DNA from: Candidatus Pacearchaeota archaeon
Lineage (GTDB): Archaea > Nanobdellota > Nanobdellia > Pacearchaeales > GW2011-AR1
Reading direction: 5' to 3'
Assembly: GCA_018304055.1 (NCBI GenBank)
Contig: JAGVWY010000018.1
Span: forward strand, 1 to 33,956
Length of the DNA stretch: 33,956 nucleotides
Shown here: positions 32,280 through 33,956 of the stretch, one piece after another
Position numbering within the stretch: position 1 is the first letter of the stretch
Layout: every line of letters starts with the position of its first letter
Notes under the pieces: generated by a model
What the model was told of the DNA's origin: nothing
Database searches by the model: none
Seen by the model: the letters and a program-made list of their open reading frames with translations, nothing else
Program-made: the position numbers and the translations under genes

Positions 32280-32759
32280 ATGGAAAAAAGAAAAATACCT
32301 TATAAAGGAAGAATTGAGAGTGGGAATTATAAATTAGAGAGAAATGGTAATGGTAGTTGTTTATTACCCTTAAATGGTTTTGATTTATTTAATCTTCATA
32401 GAGAACCATCTAATAGAGGAAATATTCTAGTTTATACTAGTGATGGTCAACACTATGCTCGGGAAGTACTGTTAGCTTCAGAGTTTGCTAGAAATCAAAG
32501 CAGATATGTTGCATTGACTACAAGAGCTAATGCCGATTATGCAAAAGATGCCCATCTTATAATAAATGGGCTAACACTTAATTTTGGAAAAGAGTTGTTA
32601 GAGAGATATGGACCTGAAAGCAATGGAAACGGTAAAATAATAAAAATGGCAGATGATCTCTTTAGAGAAGTTGGATATAAAGAAGGAAAGAGTATTGATG
32701 ATATTGCAAGAGAACTTAGTGGTGAACTGGGTAGAAGATTAGAGACAGCACATTCATAA
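32280..32759 (+). CDS. SIS-domain-like protein (tentative)
   Basis: The 159-residue protein contains NILVYTSDGQHYAREVLLASEFARNQSRYVALTTRANADYAKDAHLIING. This resembles the second half of SIS (sugar isomerase) domains, where a Ser/Thr-rich loop binds a sugar phosphate. The first half of the domain is short or missing, so function is uncertain. ATG 32280 (after GTTATTATC) is preferred to 32265, because TTTTTAATTAG about 25 nt upstream suggests a leaderless start. Confidence 0.5.
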   Translation: MEKRKIPYKGRIESGNYKLERNGNGSCLLPLNGFDLFNLHREPSNRGNILVYTSDGQHYAREVLLASEFARNQSRYVALTTRANADYAKDAHLIINGLTLNFGKELLERYGPESNGNGKIIKMADDLFREVGYKEGKSIDDIARELSGELGRRLETAHS

Positions 32760-32790
32760 AACTTTTATAGTTAATTTTCTTTTCCATTCC

Positions 32791-33093
32791 ATGAGAATTT
32801 CAGAGAAGAAATTATTGTTTATGGTATTTTTTATACTAATTGTATTTTTTATTGGATTTTTTATCTGGATTAATATTGATAAACCTTTAGAAACTTTAAA
32901 TGAATGTGTTAGTGATAGTGATTGTGTTCCTGCTGGTTGCTGTCATCCGAATAGTTGTGTTTCTAAAAACAAAGCTCCTAATTGTGAAGATATTTTTTGC
33001 ACTTTGGAATGTGAACCTGGAACTCTTGATTGTGGACAGGGAAGTTGTGGGTGTGTTAATGGAAAATGCCAAGCTGTTTTTAATGAAAAATAA
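32791..33093 (+). CDS. Membrane-anchored Cys-rich extracellular protein
   Basis: This 100-residue protein has one N-terminal helix (LLFMVFFILIVFFIGFFIWI) and about 60 residues with eleven Cys, including CVSDSDCVPAGCCHPNSCV and CGQGSCGCVNGKCQ. I have seen this short Cys-rich module repeatedly in Woesearchaeota/Pacearchaeota-like genomes. It probably forms disulfides outside the cell. Function is unknown. It is convergent with the four-helix membrane gene and a strong hairpin separates them. Confidence 0.7.
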   Translation: MRISEKKLLFMVFFILIVFFIGFFIWINIDKPLETLNECVSDSDCVPAGCCHPNSCVSKNKAPNCEDIFCTLECEPGTLDCGQGSCGCVNGKCQAVFNEK

Positions 33094-33147
33094 AAAAAAT
33101 TATAACGAGAGATCAAAATGTTTTCATTCACTTTTTGCTCTCTCGAA

Positions 33148-33192
33148 TAAAGCAACTGACCTAAATAATTATCTAATCTGTCAGTTGCTTTA
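33148..33192. terminator. Bidirectional terminator hairpin
   Basis: AAAGCAACTGAC (33149-33160) pairs perfectly with GTCAGTTGCTTT (33180-33191). It lies between two convergent genes and overlaps the stop of the membrane protein gene. A second pair, CGAGAGA/TCTCTCG, lies just before it. Both flanks are A/T-rich. Confidence 0.6.
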
Positions 33193-33639
33193 ATAAAAAG
33201 CTTTTTTAACATTATAGCTGAATAGTAAATAAACGGCAATTGCTCCGTTAATGACAAGACCTAAGATATTGTTTAAGATGTCTTTATTAGCCATTCCTAC
33301 TAATGCAGCAAGTATCCCTATTATCGATAGTATTATTGCAGTTATTCTTGCCCAGGATTTTCTTTTCCATAAACCTATTCCAATAAAAATCTCTAATATT
33401 CCTATAGCTATTATAATAAAAGCCATTAAAGTTAATAAGCTGGTATATGCTGTAAGAATAGGATTGATTTCTATTAAAAGTTCCTTACCAACAATCAAAG
33501 ATATTCCTCCAATAATCATTAAAGCTGAAGTTATCCAGTAAACTACTGAAATAACTTTTACTCCAACTGGCACTGGAATTTTTTTAGAAGTTTTAGAGAT
33601 TGCTGTTTTAGAAATTGCTTTTGATTTTTTAACTGCCAT
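33190..33639 (-). CDS. Four-helix membrane protein
   Basis: The 149-residue protein has a Lys/Ser-rich N-terminus and four hydrophobic segments (VISVVYWITSALMIIGGISLIV, LLTLMAFIIIAIGILEIFIGIGL, ITAIILSIIGILAALVGM and ILGLVINGAIAVYLLF), resembling small DoxX/DUF2127-like membrane proteins. The start at 33639 is set by GGAGGTG four bases upstream, against the track start two codons earlier. The hairpin repeat array lies upstream, beyond its TATA region near 33665-33685. Confidence 0.7.
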   Translation of the reverse strand: MAVKKSKAISKTAISKTSKKIPVPVGVKVISVVYWITSALMIIGGISLIVGKELLIEINPILTAYTSLLTLMAFIIIAIGILEIFIGIGLWKRKSWARITAIILSIIGILAALVGMANKDILNNILGLVINGAIAVYLLFSYNVKKAFY

Positions 33640-33696
33640 AAACACCTCCTTTTATTTCTTATAGTAAATATTTATATTTAAATATCTTACTAAAGT

Positions 33697-33884
33697 AAAC
33701 TTTTGCATTTTGTATATAGAATACTGCAAAAGTTTCCTAACTGAACTTTTTTAAATCCTCTTGCAACCACCAAAGTCCCTCACGTAAAACGTAAAAGTTC
33801 AGTATATAAATCTTAGTATATAAAGTATAAAGGGTTAGCCTTTTTAGGTGCTAACCTTCTGTGTTGTTATTCAAGCAACACAGA
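33697..33884. repeat. Array of four adjacent hairpins (right end)
   Basis: The stems in order are AAACTTTTGCA/TGCAAAAGTTT (33697-33735), ACTGAACTTTT/AAAAGTTCAGT (33740-33803), GGTTAGC/GCTAACC (33833-33856) and TCTGTGTTG/CAACACAGA (33858-33884). The first two recur at 27034-27310 and the last two at 22-90, all in opposite orientation. The array has no ORF and sits upstream of the four-helix membrane gene. The last 70 bases of the window are unassigned. Confidence 0.85.
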
Positions 33885-33956
33885 TAATTACAGCAAAAGA
33901 GAAGAATAAAACCTTTCTATCAGTAAAACTTATCTTTCAAGAGAATTGGGAAGAGT

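Noticed and set aside
32900-33257. ORFs of 97 and 104 aa around the Cys-rich gene
   Set aside because: They are shadows of the Cys-rich and membrane protein genes in other frames, crossing the terminator hairpin.
1-33956. CRISPR array
   Set aside because: No regularly spaced short direct repeats with unique spacers were seen; the repeats present are palindromic dispersed elements.

Overview
The window looks like an AT-rich archaeal chromosome segment, most likely from a DPANN archaeon of the Woesearchaeota/Pacearchaeota type. This rests on archaeal-type EF-1A, EF-2, DnaG, a NusA-like KH protein, S12, S7, aRNase J and an Mre11-like nuclease. Other support is TATA boxes (often about 25 nt before an ATG, so probably leaderless mRNAs), Lrp-like tandem regulators and a short exported Cys-rich protein of a kind I associate with DPANN genomes. 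The lineage is inferred from protein style only; no rRNA is present.

Layout. Positions 1-113 hold a hairpin repeat that returns inverted at the far end. Positions 114-3604 hold a type IIS (AlwI-like) restriction system with two beta-class DNA methyltransferases. Positions 3605-3921 hold tRNA-Asp(GTC) and a 19-nt copy of its 3' end, which resembles an attachment-site scar. Positions 4021-5031 encode a membrane-anchored metzincin-like protease. Positions 5421-15267 are the translation/information block: EF-1A, DnaG, NusA-like KH, S12, S7 and EF-2. It is interspersed with micro-ORFs and small winged-helix genes, and EF-2 carries a 474-residue intein exactly inside the GTPase P-loop. Positions 15338-18174 are accessory (a phage/plasmid-type protein, a small gene broken by a repeat, a DUF433 protein, unknowns). 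Positions 18312-19815 are three exported Tyr/Gly-rich proteins. Positions 19812-26085 carry an Mre11-like nuclease, a 660-bp gene-free region with a candidate structured RNA, an ITPase-like protein, unknowns, a HemK-like methyltransferase and a GNAT-like protein. Positions 26121-27314 are repeat-rich (a MITE and a nested hairpin element). Positions 27315-32185 carry RNase J, a GH3 glycosidase, a family 2 glycosyltransferase and a tandem Lrp-like regulator. Positions 32280-33639 hold a SIS-like protein, the Cys-rich exported protein and a four-helix membrane protein. Positions 33640-33956 are an array of hairpins.

The most novel signal is a family of short palindromic mobile elements with ends GAGAA...TTCTC that insert at 4-bp TTAA/TATA targets and duplicate them. 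Three copies are visible. One adds exactly 31 codons in frame to a HemK-like gene. One breaks a small gene that is restored perfectly when the element and one TTAA are removed. One sits inside a larger hairpin repeat whose empty version is present at the right end of the window. The copies themselves carry further hairpins at different internal points, so the family seems to grow by nested insertion.

Limits: everything is read by eye, no database or folding program was run, and family assignments come from recognised motifs.
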